Below are positions 42,305 to 51,007 of a stretch of 64,000 bases of DNA, piece by piece; position 1 is the first letter of the stretch; the number at the start of each line of letters is the position of its first letter. The stretch comes from Eisenbergiella sp963559585 (GTDB lineage: Bacteria > Bacillota > Clostridia > Lachnospirales > Lachnospiraceae). The stretch is from assembly GCA_963559585.1 (NCBI GenBank), contig CAUWLJ010000005.1, forward strand, positions 1 through 64,000, written 5' to 3'. The position numbers were made by a program, and so were the translations under genes. The notes under the pieces were generated by a model, which did no database searches, had not been told where the DNA came from, and was given only the letters and a program-made list of their open reading frames with translations.

Positions 42305-42710
42305 CCTCTTCCTCCCTGGAGGAATACAACACCTGCATCAGCTCCTCCGCATTCTGGGACGTATTGAGCACATAGTCTCCCGGCTCGATCTCGCTCTTAT
42401 AGCCGTATACCTTCTCCTGAAGCACGAAAAAATCCGCATCCCTGATCAGGCCGGCCTCCTCCAGCTTCCGTGCAATGGAGTCCATATCATCCGACGCCTC
42501 TATGGTAACCGTAATATCCTCGCCCGGCGCCTCTGCCATTGGCGGCTCGCCAAAGAGCCGCTCCCCATAGCTGTAGGCCATGCTGCCCAGACGGTAAATC
42601 ACCATCATAATCAGCACGAACGATACGATTTTGACCACCGAATAAACCGCATTTCCGGCGGCCTCCTTCCTCCTCGCCGTCCGACTTTTTCCTCTGCTAC
42701 TCAAAATCAA
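42297..42710 (-). CDS. Truncated MltG-like membrane protein
   Basis: A 137-residue protein with one transmembrane helix (about 24-45) and a short extracytoplasmic domain (about 65-130) that matches the N-terminal LysM-like part of the lytic transglycosylase MltG (SIARKLEEAGLIRDADFF). The catalytic YceG domain is missing. As the reading frame is compact and overlaps both neighbours, this is probably a short family member rather than a fresh pseudogene. Confidence 0.75.
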   Translation of the reverse strand: MILSSRGKSRTARRKEAAGNAVYSVVKIVSFVLIMMVIYRLGSMAYSYGERLFGEPPMAEAPGEDITVTIEASDDMDSIARKLEEAGLIRDADFFVLQEKVYGYKSEIEPGDYVLNTSQNAEELMQVLYSSREEEDE

Positions 42711-43029
42711 CTGCCTCCGTAAGTTTTACATCGATCTCCTGCATCATGCGGCAGAAGGCCAGCTCCGCATCCAGAAAAGCCTCCACCAGGGGCTCCTCCC
42801 TGAATTTCTCATATTCTCTCTCAAAGGCTTCCATCCTGTCAAGCAGATCCTCCGTCCCCGGAAGATTCTGCAGTTCAAAATTTCTCGCCCGGTACTCGTT
42901 GATCCTTTCCCTCATGCCCTCTGTGTTGTCCACCAGCTCACTCTGCCTGCGATATTCCCTGTAAATTTCCGAGCTTCTCACAGCCTGCGCCAGCTGATCC
43001 ACAGCCTCCTGTACTTCCACCGTTGTCAC
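42697..43029 (-). CDS. YlbF-family protein
   Basis: A 110-residue all-helical protein of the YlbF/YmcA family (residues 5-105 form the paired helices). In Bacillus YlbF works with YmcA and YaaT to help RNase Y mature transcripts. Its gene overlaps the MltG-like gene by 14 bases and follows the RNase J gene closely, a context that fits a role in RNA turnover. Confidence 0.85.
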   Translation of the reverse strand: MTTVEVQEAVDQLAQAVRSSEIYREYRRQSELVDNTEGMRERINEYRARNFELQNLPGTEDLLDRMEAFEREYEKFREEPLVEAFLDAELAFCRMMQEIDVKLTEAVDFE

Positions 43030-43046
43030 TCCGTTTCTGTCACTCT

Positions 43047-44726
43047 TTAAACGTCCATTATGATTGGAAGGATCATGGGACGGCGCTTCGTCTTTTTCCA
43101 GATAAAGTCTCCCAGGGAATCCTTCACTGCGGATTTGATCCTGCCCCAGTCGCTGCGGCCCTTTCCGGTGCAGTTCTCCAGCACATCCCGCATCAGGCTG
43201 GCCGCCTCCTCCATCAGCGCGTCGGATTCCTTCACGTATACAAAGCCTCTGGATACCAGATCCGGCCCGCTCACCAGCTGGCCGCTGGCAGAATCCAGGG
43301 CCAGAACCACGATCATGATGCCATCCTCAGCCAGATGCTGACGGTCACGCAGCACCACGTTGCCTACGTCTCCAACGCCCAGGCCGTCCACCAGGATCGC
43401 GCCCACCTGAACCTTTCCGGCAACCTGGGCCTTCTCCTCGTTCATTTCCAGCACATCTCCGGAACCAATCATGAAAATATTTTCCTGAGGAATCCCCAGA
43501 TCCGCCGCCAGTCTGGCCTGGGCCTTCCTGTGCTTGAATTCTCCGTGGATAGGCACTGCATATTTGGGCTGTACCAGGGTGTAGATCAGCTTGATCTCCT
43601 CCTGACAGGCATGTCCCGATACGTGCACATCCTGGAAAATCACCTCTGCTCCCTTGGCCGCCAGCTCGTTGATCACCTTGGTCACCGCCTTCTCGTTTCC
43701 GGGAATGGGGTTGGAGGAGAAGATAATCACATCGTTGGGCGTAATGGAAATCTTACGGTGCACGTTTCCCGCCATACGGCTCAGGGCCGCCATACTCTCT
43801 CCCTGGCTTCCCGTGGTGATGATAACCGTGCGCTCATCGGGATAATTGCGAAGCTGCTCCACGTTGATCAGCGTGTTCTCCGGGATGTTCAGGCAGCCCA
43901 GGTTCATGGCCGTGTCGATGATGTTCACCATGCTGCGGCCTTCCACCACCACTTTTCTGTTGTATTTGTAAGCAGAATTGATGATCTGCTGCACCCTGTC
44001 CACATTGGATGCAAAGGTGGCGATAATGATGCGCTTGGTGGGATGCTCATGGAAGATCGTATCAAAAATCCTGCTCAGCGTCCTTTCGGAGGGCGAGAAT
44101 CCGGGCCGCTCCGCGTTGGTGGAGTCGCACATCAGCGCCAGTACGCCCTTTTTACCGATCTCGGCAAAGCGCTGCAGGTCGATGGCATCCCCGAATACGG
44201 GCGTATAATCCACCTTAAAGTCGCCGGTATGCACCACCGTCCCCGCCGGGGAATAAATGGCCAGGGCCGCCGCATCTACGATACTGTGGTTGGTCTTGAT
44301 AAACTCAATGCGGAACTGGCCCAGATTGATGGACTGGCCAAATTTGATCACCTTCCGCTTGGTGGTCTTGAGCAGATTATGCTCCTTCAGCTTGTTTTCA
44401 ATGATCCCCATGGTCAGCCTGGTGGCATACACCGGGATATTGAGCTGCTTGAGGATATAGGGAAGCGCGCCGATGTGATCCTCGTGTCCGTGGGTGATCA
44501 CAAAGCCCTTCACCTTCTCCACATTGTTCATCAGATAGGTAATGTCAGGGATCACGGAATCGATTCCCAGCATATCATCATCCGGGAAAGCAATACCGCA
44601 GTCCACCACAACAATACTGTCCTCATACTCAAAGGCAGTAATGTTCATTCCAATCTGTTCCAGTCCTCCCAGAGGGATGACCTTCAGCCTGGAGCCATCG
44701 TTATTCACTTGTCTTGTTTTTCTCAA
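43047..44726 (-). CDS. rnj: Ribonuclease J
   Basis: A 559-residue metallo-beta-lactamase/beta-CASP nuclease with both 5' exonuclease and endonuclease activity. The zinc-binding motif is THGHEDHIGALP (about 78-89), and further ligands appear in MHTGDF-like VVHTGDFKVD and SGHA. The TTG start is preceded by GGAGG eight bases away. It ends 17 bases before the YlbF gene. I cannot tell J1 from J2. Confidence 0.92.
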   Translation of the reverse strand: MRKTRQVNNDGSRLKVIPLGGLEQIGMNITAFEYEDSIVVVDCGIAFPDDDMLGIDSVIPDITYLMNNVEKVKGFVITHGHEDHIGALPYILKQLNIPVYATRLTMGIIENKLKEHNLLKTTKRKVIKFGQSINLGQFRIEFIKTNHSIVDAAALAIYSPAGTVVHTGDFKVDYTPVFGDAIDLQRFAEIGKKGVLALMCDSTNAERPGFSPSERTLSRIFDTIFHEHPTKRIIIATFASNVDRVQQIINSAYKYNRKVVVEGRSMVNIIDTAMNLGCLNIPENTLINVEQLRNYPDERTVIITTGSQGESMAALSRMAGNVHRKISITPNDVIIFSSNPIPGNEKAVTKVINELAAKGAEVIFQDVHVSGHACQEEIKLIYTLVQPKYAVPIHGEFKHRKAQARLAADLGIPQENIFMIGSGDVLEMNEEKAQVAGKVQVGAILVDGLGVGDVGNVVLRDRQHLAEDGIMIVVLALDSASGQLVSGPDLVSRGFVYVKESDALMEEAASLMRDVLENCTGKGRSDWGRIKSAVKDSLGDFIWKKTKRRPMILPIIMDV

Positions 44727-44799
44727 TCAAATTACCTCCATATCTTTTTATGGAACGCTGCCGCCGGACATACTCTTTTCGTTCCCGGCTCATCCGCTC

Positions 44800-45093
44800 C
44801 TATCTTTCCAGATCCACGTCCTCCAGCATGCTGGAGAAAATCTCCGCCACGGCGTCAAGCTCCTGATCGTCCTCCACCGGCTCGTACACCGCTTCCGCTT
44901 CCTCCGGCGCAGAGACATCCCTTAAAATCAGCGCTTCCGCCTCTTCCCCGTTCAAATCATCGGTCACGAGGATATAATCACGGCCGCCAAGCCGTGTCTG
45001 TTCCAGTACATAAAAATCAACCGCTTCCCCGCCACCGGGTGAAAATCTGATCTTTTCCAAAATATACCTGCTTTCTGTCAACCGTTCCGTCAT
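44800..45093 (-). CDS. DUF1292 protein
   Basis: A 97-residue acidic protein of the YrzB/DUF1292 family, recognised by the two antiparallel strand pattern (VDFYVLEQTRLGGRDYILVTDD) and the acidic EE/DD tail. Function is unknown. In Firmicutes it usually follows ireB and ruvX, as it does here, 43 bases after ruvX. Confidence 0.8.
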   Translation of the reverse strand: MTERLTESRYILEKIRFSPGGGEAVDFYVLEQTRLGGRDYILVTDDLNGEEAEALILRDVSAPEEAEAVYEPVEDDQELDAVAEIFSSMLEDVDLER

Positions 45094-45136
45094 ATCGGTT
45101 TGCGAATGGTGCAGCCAAACTGTGCACTTTCTCTAC

Positions 45137-45568
45137 TCAGTCCTGCGTATTTTTCCGATTATCCAGGAAGCCCTGCAGAATCAGCGTGGCCGCGATGCGG
45201 TCCACGTGCTCCTTCCTGTTCTCCCTGCGGATGCCCGCCTCCATCATTGCCCGGTCAGCGGCCACCGTGGTCAGCCTCTCATCCCAGAAATGCACCGGCA
45301 GCGCAGTGCGCCGCTCCAGCTTCTCTGCAAATTCCCTGGTCAGCGCCACTCTGCCGCCTTCCGTATCGTTCATGTTCTTCGGAAGTCCCAGCACAATCTC
45401 TGTCACCTCATATTCCAGAATCAGCGCCTCGATCCTGGCGAGCGTCTGGCGCAGCTTGTTCTCTTCCTTTCTCCTGATAATCTCAATTCCCTGAGCCGTA
45501 ATCAATAAAGGGTCACTGATGGCAACGCCCACCGTCTTTGACCCGAAGTCAAGTCCCATGATCCGCAT
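45137..45568 (-). CDS. ruvX: Holliday junction resolvase-like nuclease
   Basis: A 143-residue YqgF/RuvX protein with the RNase H fold. It starts with RIMGLDFGSKTVGVAISDP, has VLGLPKNMN and the conserved WDERLTT. Family members act in Holliday-junction resolution or pre-16S rRNA maturation. GAGGAAG precedes the chosen start, which overlaps the end of ireB by 14 bases. Confidence 0.92.
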   Translation of the reverse strand: MRIMGLDFGSKTVGVAISDPLLITAQGIEIIRRKEENKLRQTLARIEALILEYEVTEIVLGLPKNMNDTEGGRVALTREFAEKLERRTALPVHFWDERLTTVAADRAMMEAGIRRENRKEHVDRIAATLILQGFLDNRKNTQD

Positions 45569-45582
45569 CGTCTGTTCTTCCT

Positions 45583-45852
45583 CTACGCCCAATGATTGGT
45601 TCTGATGTACTCCTTCAGCATCTCCTCCACCAGCTCGTCCCGCTCCACCCGCATGATCATGCCTCTTGCGTTCTTATGGCTGGTGATGTAGGTGGGATCT
45701 CCCGACATAATATATCCGACGATCTGATCCACAGGGTTGTAGCCCTTCTCGGTCAGTGCTTCATAAACCGCAGACAGGATGATCTTCACCCCGTTCTCCG
45801 GCTCCTTTTCCACCTTAAAATACTGCGTGCTGCCAAAATCCTGGTTCTGCAT
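45583..45852 (-). CDS. IreB family regulatory phosphoprotein
   Basis: An 89-residue protein of the UPF0297/IreB family, with QYFKVEKE near the start and DPTYITSHKNARGMI in the centre. In Enterococcus IreB is phosphorylated by the PASTA kinase IreK and tunes beta-lactam resistance and MurA turnover. GGAG precedes the 45852 start; the open frame beyond runs through a repeat element and is discounted. The usual alaS neighbour is missing here. Confidence 0.88.
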   Translation of the reverse strand: MQNQDFGSTQYFKVEKEPENGVKIILSAVYEALTEKGYNPVDQIVGYIMSGDPTYITSHKNARGMIMRVERDELVEEMLKEYIRTNHWA

Positions 45853-45901
45853 TCCTATCTCCATTCTGTCTGATGCTGTGAAGAAGCGCCCCGCAGGGCT
45901 T

Positions 45902-45947
45902 AGAGTATGTCTGAAAACCGGCAGAAAGCAATTTTCAAACACGCTCT
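45902..45947. repeat. Dispersed repeat, complete inverted copy B
   Basis: Left arm AGAGTATGTCTGAAAA at 45902-45917 pairs with TTTTCAAACACGCTCT at 45932-45947 around a 14-base loop. It lies about 50 bases upstream of ireB, in its leader. The right arm matches copies at 82-97 and 48401-48416 and a degenerate one at 51166-51182. Confidence 0.7.
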
Positions 45948-46051
45948 GATCCGTCAAAATACTTAGTCTAGTTTATCTTACTACGTGCGGAAGGAAATTT
46001 CAATGGTTTCATGCTGTATTATTTTTTAGGAGTAACGTGATTCAGGAGTGA

Positions 46052-46091
46052 GCGGGCCTCTTTTACGCAGTAAAACTTTAAATAGGCCCGC
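46052..46091 (-). other. Hairpin overlapping the mtaB stop
   Basis: GCGGGCCT at 46052-46059 pairs with AGGCCCGC at 46084-46091. The right arm is part of the coding sequence for the last residues of MtaB. There is no T-run, so it may be a transcript-end structure or insertion remnant. Confidence 0.45.
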
Positions 46092-47631
46092 GAATACTGC
46101 TGCAGCCTGTCTTGCAAGGATGCAGCAACAGGATCTCGTCGGTAAGGAAAGAGGCCGCAGGGGCGGTTATCAGCTCATTATTGGACTCGCCCTGAGTGGG
46201 AAAAGCGGCTTTTACGTAGGCCGGCGTGTGGCCGATTCGATAGGAGATTCCATTTATCCTGCGGCATTCCTCCGTGAGGATGGTGACGGGAGTTCCTATG
46301 TAAGAGGCGCGGTAGGCTTTGGATTGTTCTTTTTCCAGCTCCAGAAGCGCGGCGCTGCGGATGGTTTTCACAGACTCGCTCACCTGGCCGGGAAGGGAAG
46401 CGGCCACAGTTCCCTGGCGGACGGAGTATTTGAAAATGTGCATTTCAAAGAAATTTACCCGGCGCAGAAATTCCTGTGTACAGGCAAACTCCTCCTCTGT
46501 TTCTCCGGGGAAGCCTACGATCACGTCGGTGGTGATGGCGGGATTTTGGAACACACTGCGCAGAAGCTGTACCTTTTCATAATATTCCCCTGTGGTGTAA
46601 TGCCTATTCATCCTTTTCAGCGTATCATCGCAGCCGCTCTGCAGGGACAGATGGAAATGCGGGCAGACCTTAGGCAGGGCTGCCAGTCCCTCCGCAAAGG
46701 AAGGAGTGATAATCCGGGGCTCCAGAGAACCCAGACGGATCCTCTCGATTCCCTCCACCTCCGCGATCCGGCGCACCAGATTCAAAAGATAGGCCCTCTC
46801 CATGGCGGTTCCACGCAGATCGCTTCCATTCTCCAGATAGTCTCCGTCCGTTTTTCCGATAAAATCCATTCCGTAGGAGCTGATATGGATCCCGGTCAGC
46901 ACCACCTCCCGATACCCGCTCTCCGCCAGAACACGGACCTCCTGCAGGATATCCTCCTGCTTCCGGCTCCTCACCCGCCCTCTGGCATAGGGAATGATAC
47001 AGTAGGAGCAAAACTGATTACAGCCATCCTGGATTTTGATGTAAGCCCTGGTTCGGGAGGACGGCTGCCCGTCCTGCTGCGCCTCTGATCCGTTCAGCAT
47101 CATTTCTTCATAGTCCTGCTCTTTTCCAATATCCACTACCGAAGTATGATGCAGAGTTTTGCGCTCCACCAGTGCTTCCCCGCTCTCTCCATCCGTTCCT
47201 GCATTAGTTTCTCCCTCATTTCCGTCCCACGCTCCCATTTTCTTTCCACCGGGATTCTCTTCTCCCTGCGCCTTATCCGCCTCCCGCTGGGCCAAAAAGG
47301 TCTCAAGAATAGAAAGAAGATCCTTTTTCCTGTTATTCCCCACCGCCAGATCAATGCTTTCATCCAGCAGCGCCGCGTCCTTTCCGGTCTGCACATAACA
47401 GCCCACAGCCACCACCACCGCAGCCGGATTCAGCTTCTTCGCCCGATGCAGCATCTGCCTGCTCTTTCTGTCCGCAATGTTCGTTACGGTGCACGTATTT
47501 ACGATATATATATCCGCTTTTTTGTCAAATGGAACAATCTGGTATCCATTCTCTTGTAACTTTTGTCCGATCACCTCAAGCTCATAGGCATTCACTTTAC
47601 AGCCCAAATTATGCAATGCTACACTTTTCAT
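46078..47631 (-). CDS. mtaB: tRNA (t6A37) methylthiotransferase MtaB
   Basis: A 517-residue radical-SAM enzyme that adds a methylthio group to t6A at position 37 of tRNA. The N-terminal UPF0004 domain has NLGCKVNAYE and NTCTVTNIAD; the radical-SAM cysteines are in CNQFCSYCIIPYARG. The linker between the two domains (about residues 115-190) is unusually long, acidic and Gly/Glu-rich. The C-terminal 10 residues may come from an inserted hairpin. GAGGGG precedes the start; the plus-strand HPr-like gene diverges from it. Confidence 0.92.
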   Translation of the reverse strand: MKSVALHNLGCKVNAYELEVIGQKLQENGYQIVPFDKKADIYIVNTCTVTNIADRKSRQMLHRAKKLNPAAVVVAVGCYVQTGKDAALLDESIDLAVGNNRKKDLLSILETFLAQREADKAQGEENPGGKKMGAWDGNEGETNAGTDGESGEALVERKTLHHTSVVDIGKEQDYEEMMLNGSEAQQDGQPSSRTRAYIKIQDGCNQFCSYCIIPYARGRVRSRKQEDILQEVRVLAESGYREVVLTGIHISSYGMDFIGKTDGDYLENGSDLRGTAMERAYLLNLVRRIAEVEGIERIRLGSLEPRIITPSFAEGLAALPKVCPHFHLSLQSGCDDTLKRMNRHYTTGEYYEKVQLLRSVFQNPAITTDVIVGFPGETEEEFACTQEFLRRVNFFEMHIFKYSVRQGTVAASLPGQVSESVKTIRSAALLELEKEQSKAYRASYIGTPVTILTEECRRINGISYRIGHTPAYVKAAFPTQGESNNELITAPAASFLTDEILLLHPCKTGCSSIRGPI

Positions 47632-47664
47632 AGTATTCCCCTCTATTTTTGTCACGTTTGGACA

Positions 47665-47693
47665 TTGACTTTTATTGGCACTCCCAGTAAGAT
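47665..47693 (+). promoter_or_regulatory. Promoter of the HPr-like gene
   Basis: TTGACT at 47665-47670 and TAAGAT at 47688-47693 are spaced by 17 bases, about 75 bases before the start codon. The strong ribosome site AAAGGAGGT follows. Confidence 0.65.
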
Positions 47694-47767
47694 GAAAAAG
47701 AAGGTATTAAGGTGGCCAAAGCCCGAAAATGAGGCAAAGCCGACCACATTAAAGGAGGTAGGATAAC

Positions 47768-47998
47768 ATGAAAACCGTTAAGATTTCCTTAAATTCCATT
47801 GATAAGGTAAAGTCTTTCGTAAACGACATCACCAAATTTGACTACGACTTCGACTTAGTATCCGGCAGATACGTTATCGACGCAAAGTCCATCATGGGCA
47901 TCTTCAGCCTCGATCTCTCCAAGCCGATCGACCTGAACATCCACGCAGAAGACAACGCCGACGAAGTTCTGGAAGTGCTGAAGCCGTACATGGTATAA
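47768..47998 (+). CDS. HPr-family protein lacking the active-site histidine
   Basis: A 76-residue HPr-fold protein. The residue equivalent to H15 is Lys (K15), but the S46 region is kept (AKSIMGIFSLDLS, S41). This is the pattern of Crh, which in Bacillus is phosphorylated only by HPr kinase and serves catabolite repression, though here the family relation to Crh is not proved. AAAGGAGG lies just upstream and its own promoter and terminator bracket it. A normal HPr is encoded at 6203. Confidence 0.8.
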   Translation: MKTVKISLNSIDKVKSFVNDITKFDYDFDLVSGRYVIDAKSIMGIFSLDLSKPIDLNIHAEDNADEVLEVLKPYMV

Positions 47999-48014
47999 GC
48001 ACTGAGCCGTGTGC

Positions 48015-48076
48015 CTGCAAAAAAACAAGAGCTGAATGGGGAGCTTGCTCACCAGGCAGCTCTTATTTTTTTGCAG
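48015..48076 (+). terminator. Terminator of the HPr-like gene
   Basis: AAGAGCTG at 48027-48034 pairs with CAGCTCTT at 48057-48064, followed by ATTTTTTT; the A-run before the stem extends the pairing. Confidence 0.85.
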
Positions 48077-48131
48077 ACAGGGGGCGAACGCCCCCCATCC
48101 GGGGGAGGCTGAGCCTCTCCCGGATGGCACA

Positions 48132-48210
48132 CGGCGGACGGTATCCGACACCGGCGGACGGTATCCAACACACACAGAGCTATCCGCCACACACACAGCT
48201 ATCCAACACA
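48132..48210. repeat. Degenerate tandem repeats, about 20-base unit
   Basis: CGGCGGACGGTATCCGACAC at 48132-48151 is repeated at 48152-48171 with one change. Two further, more diverged units follow, sharing GCTATCC and ACACAC. A VNTR-like tract. Confidence 0.65.
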
Positions 48211-48376
48211 CGCCAAACGCCAGCCTTCCTTCCCCTGCCGTCTCCCACGCGCCCGGCGCCAAAGGCGCCGCAGCCCCTCCTTCTCCCACCCAGACTCCCC
48301 TCGTGCGCCCCTGCGGCAAAGCCGCAGGCAGCCCCCTCTCTCCCGCCTGATCCCGCTTCAACCAGCCCTTCCCGTC

Positions 48377-49612
48377 CTACACTTCCTCTTGTCCTTCCCT
48401 AGAGCGTGTTTGAAAATTCATTCCCTCCGGCTCCACCACGATCAATTCCTTCGCTCCAATCGCCTCGTCCACCAGCAGGCCAATCTTCTCCTCCAGATAT
48501 TCCTCATGCCTGCGGATCACGTTCAGATTCGGCTTCGTCACCGGATGCTTTGCCACAAAAATAGTACAACAGTCCTCAAAGGGCAGAATCGAAGTCTCAT
48601 ACGTATCAATCTTCTCCGATATGTCCACAATCTCCTGCTTGTCCATCCCGATCAGAGGACGGTACACCGGCATCTGGCACGCATCATCCGTCACCGCCAG
48701 AGAGTGCATGGTCTGAGAAGCCACCTGACCAATGCTCTCTCCCGTAATCAGCCCAAGGCACTCCGTATCCTTTGCAATCGCCTCCGCAATCCGCATCATA
48801 TACCTGCGCATGATCACCGTCAGCTCCTCATGAGGACACTTTTCATAAATATAAAGCTGAATATCCGTAAAATTCACCACATGCAGCCAGATCGGCCCGC
48901 TGTACCTGGCCACCTTACGCGCCAGATCCACCACCTTCTGCTTTGCCCGCTCGCTGGTATACGGAGGCGCATGGAAGTAGACCGCATCCAGCTTCACGCC
49001 TCTCTTGGCGATCATCCACCCTGCCACCGGAGAATCGATTCCCCCCGACAGAAGCAGCATTCCCTTCCCGTTGGTGCCCACAGGCATACCTCCAGGCCCA
49101 GGTATTCTGATGGAATAGATATAGATTTTCTCCCGGATCTCAATACTCAGCATCACATCCGGCCTGTGTACATCCACCTTCATCTCGGGGAACGCCTCCA
49201 GCAGGATCCCGCCGATCTCCCTGTTCACCTCCATGGACTCCATGGGATAATCCTTCCTCGCTCTTCTGGTATCCACCTTGAAGGTCAGCCTTTTGTCCGG
49301 ATAAGCCTCGTCCATATACTGAACCGCCGTTTCACCCAGCTTCTCAAAGCCCTCGTCCTTCACCTGGATCATGGGACAGATATCGGATATGCCGAACACC
49401 GTTTTCAGGTTGTCCACCGTCTCCTCATAATCATACTCCTCAGACACCACATCCACATAGATCCGGCCTCTGGTACGGTGCACGGCAAACTCCCCCTCGC
49501 ACCGCTTCAATGCGTACCGGATCTGGCGCACCAGGGCGTCCTCAAACAGGCTCCGGTTCTTTCCCTTCACACCGATCTCCGCATATTTAATCAAAAAAGC
49601 TTTAAAAACCAT
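48377..49612 (-). CDS. thiI: tRNA 4-thiouridine synthetase ThiI (short form)
   Basis: A 411-residue enzyme that thiolates U8 of tRNA using ATP and a persulfide. The N-terminal ferredoxin-like/THUMP part is followed by the PP-loop LLLSGGIDSPVAG (about 184-196) and a catalytic ITGESIGQVASQT. There is no C-terminal rhodanese domain, as is usual in Firmicutes, so the adjacent cysteine desulfurase probably supplies sulfur directly. The last residues (GMNFQTRSREGQEEV) are encoded by a dispersed repeat half-element (48401-48425), so the native C-terminus has been changed. Confidence 0.92.
   Translation of the reverse strand: MVFKAFLIKYAEIGVKGKNRSLFEDALVRQIRYALKRCEGEFAVHRTRGRIYVDVVSEEYDYEETVDNLKTVFGISDICPMIQVKDEGFEKLGETAVQYMDEAYPDKRLTFKVDTRRARKDYPMESMEVNREIGGILLEAFPEMKVDVHRPDVMLSIEIREKIYIYSIRIPGPGGMPVGTNGKGMLLLSGGIDSPVAGWMIAKRGVKLDAVYFHAPPYTSERAKQKVVDLARKVARYSGPIWLHVVNFTDIQLYIYEKCPHEELTVIMRRYMMRIAEAIAKDTECLGLITGESIGQVASQTMHSLAVTDDACQMPVYRPLIGMDKQEIVDISEKIDTYETSILPFEDCCTIFVAKHPVTKPNLNVIRRHEEYLEEKIGLLVDEAIGAKELIVVEPEGMNFQTRSREGQEEV
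48401..48425 (-). repeat. Dispersed repeat half-element, copy C
   Basis: Reverse complement identical over 25 bases to positions 73-97. It lies inside the final codons of thiI and supplies the residues MNFQTRS. Confidence 0.7.
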
Positions 49613-49792
49613 ATTTCCTCACAATCTGCCGCGCAGGCGGCTTTTTTGTCACTGTCCGCCAGTAAGCGGCATCCAGTGCTCTCCCATTGAACATTTTTCT
49701 GCGCGGGAAGCGGCCCGGTCATGCCTTCCTCCCAAAAAGTCTGCCGCCGTTCACATCCGCCTCCGCCATCCGGCCAAAGCCGGATGACAGCG

Positions 49793-50953
49793 TTAACGTC
49801 TGGTAAATCTGCGCAGCATAGGCACGATCTCGTACAGGGCCTGCAGCGCGTAATCGATCTCTTCCACCGTAGTAAACACCGACAGGCTGAAACGCAGGGT
49901 ACTGCCCAGCAGCTCCTGATCCAGGCCGATAGCACGCAGCGTAGCGGAGCCTGCCGTATCCGGCCTGTTGGAGGAGCAGGCGCTTCCCGCAGACACGTAG
50001 ATCTGTCTCTCCTCCAGCGCATGAAGAAGCACCTCGCTCCTTATCCCGCGGAAGGATACGCTGATCACATGGGGGGCGCTCTCCCGCCCTGTCAGCCCGT
50101 TCACCTTCACATCCGGAAGCTGCTGCACTCCGTCCAGAAAGCGCTGCTTCAGCTCATACATAAGCTCCACATCCCGGTCCAGAGAAGAGCAGATCTCCTC
50201 CGATGCCTTCGCAAGCCCTGCAATAGCCGGAACATTTTCCGTGCCGGAACGAAGCCCCCTCTGCTGGCCTCCCCCGAAAATAATGGGGTGGATCTTTACC
50301 TTTTCATTCACGTACAGGAAACCCACACCCTTAGGGCCGTGGATCTTATGGCCGCTCACCGACAGCAGATCGATCCCCATTTTTCTGGGCAGAATCCGTG
50401 CCTTGCCGAAGCCCTGCACCGCATCCACATGAAAAAGTGTGGAGGGGTTCAGCCGCTTGATCAGCGCCCCCGCCTCCGCAACAGGCTGGAGAGAGCCAAT
50501 TTCGTTATTGGTGTGCATAATGGACACCAGGATCGTGTCCGGCCGGACAGCCGCCTCCAGCTCCTCCAGGCGGATCCGCCCCGTCTCGTCCACCGGCAGA
50601 TAGGTCACCTCAAAGCCCTGGCCCTCCAGATACTGCATGGTCTGCAGAATAGCCGGATGCTCAATGCTGGTGGTGATCAGATGCCGGCCGGCCCTGCAGT
50701 TGGCAAAAGCGCAGCCGATCAGCGCCATATTGTCCGATTCCGTCCCGCCGGATGTGAAGAATATTTCCTTTCCATCCACCTTCAGGATTCTGGCAATCGT
50801 ATCTTTGGCATATCGCAGGTACTGCTCTGCCTGCATTCCCTTGCGGTGCATGCTGGATGGATTGCCGTAGTCCAGGCACATGACCTGCGTCATGATGTCT
50901 GCCACCCCGTCAAAGCACCTCGTTGTGGCCGAATTATCCAGATAGCATTCCAT
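49793..50953 (-). CDS. Cysteine desulfurase, NifS/IscS-like
   Basis: A 386-residue PLP enzyme that takes sulfur from cysteine. It has the cofactor lysine in SGHKIHGPKGVGFLY, the N-terminal YLDNSATT, and the catalytic cysteine in SAGSACSSN. It is directly upstream of thiI, 180 bases away, as in the Bacillus NifZ-ThiI pair, and probably feeds sulfur to it. Hairpins that resemble an attenuator lie just before the start, which is preceded by only a weak ribosome site. Confidence 0.92.
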   Translation of the reverse strand: MECYLDNSATTRCFDGVADIMTQVMCLDYGNPSSMHRKGMQAEQYLRYAKDTIARILKVDGKEIFFTSGGTESDNMALIGCAFANCRAGRHLITTSIEHPAILQTMQYLEGQGFEVTYLPVDETGRIRLEELEAAVRPDTILVSIMHTNNEIGSLQPVAEAGALIKRLNPSTLFHVDAVQGFGKARILPRKMGIDLLSVSGHKIHGPKGVGFLYVNEKVKIHPIIFGGGQQRGLRSGTENVPAIAGLAKASEEICSSLDRDVELMYELKQRFLDGVQQLPDVKVNGLTGRESAPHVISVSFRGIRSEVLLHALEERQIYVSAGSACSSNRPDTAGSATLRAIGLDQELLGSTLRFSLSVFTTVEEIDYALQALYEIVPMLRRFTRR

Positions 50954-50983
50954 TGTTTATCCCAACTTTCTGTGATTGATTCT

Positions 50984-51007
50984 AAAAAAGCGTGCGTCTT
51001 GACGCAC
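50984..51007 (-). terminator. Terminator upstream of the cysteine desulfurase
   Basis: GTGCGTC and GACGCAC (50992-50998 and 51001-51007) form a perfect 7-bp stem; on the minus strand GC and TTTTTT follow. It sits 31 bases before the desulfurase start and overlaps a larger hairpin at 51003-51062, so the two folds compete. Confidence 0.75.

Larger units (their letters stand above)
47999..48376. other. GC-rich intergenic region with hairpins and tandem repeats
   Basis: Contains the terminator of the HPr-like gene (48015-48076), an imperfect hairpin at 48095-48127, a stretch of roughly 20-base tandem repeats (48132-48210), and two short perfect hairpins (about 48255-48269 and 48311-48327). A plus-strand open frame across it has simple-sequence composition and is not credible. 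Confidence 0.6.
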
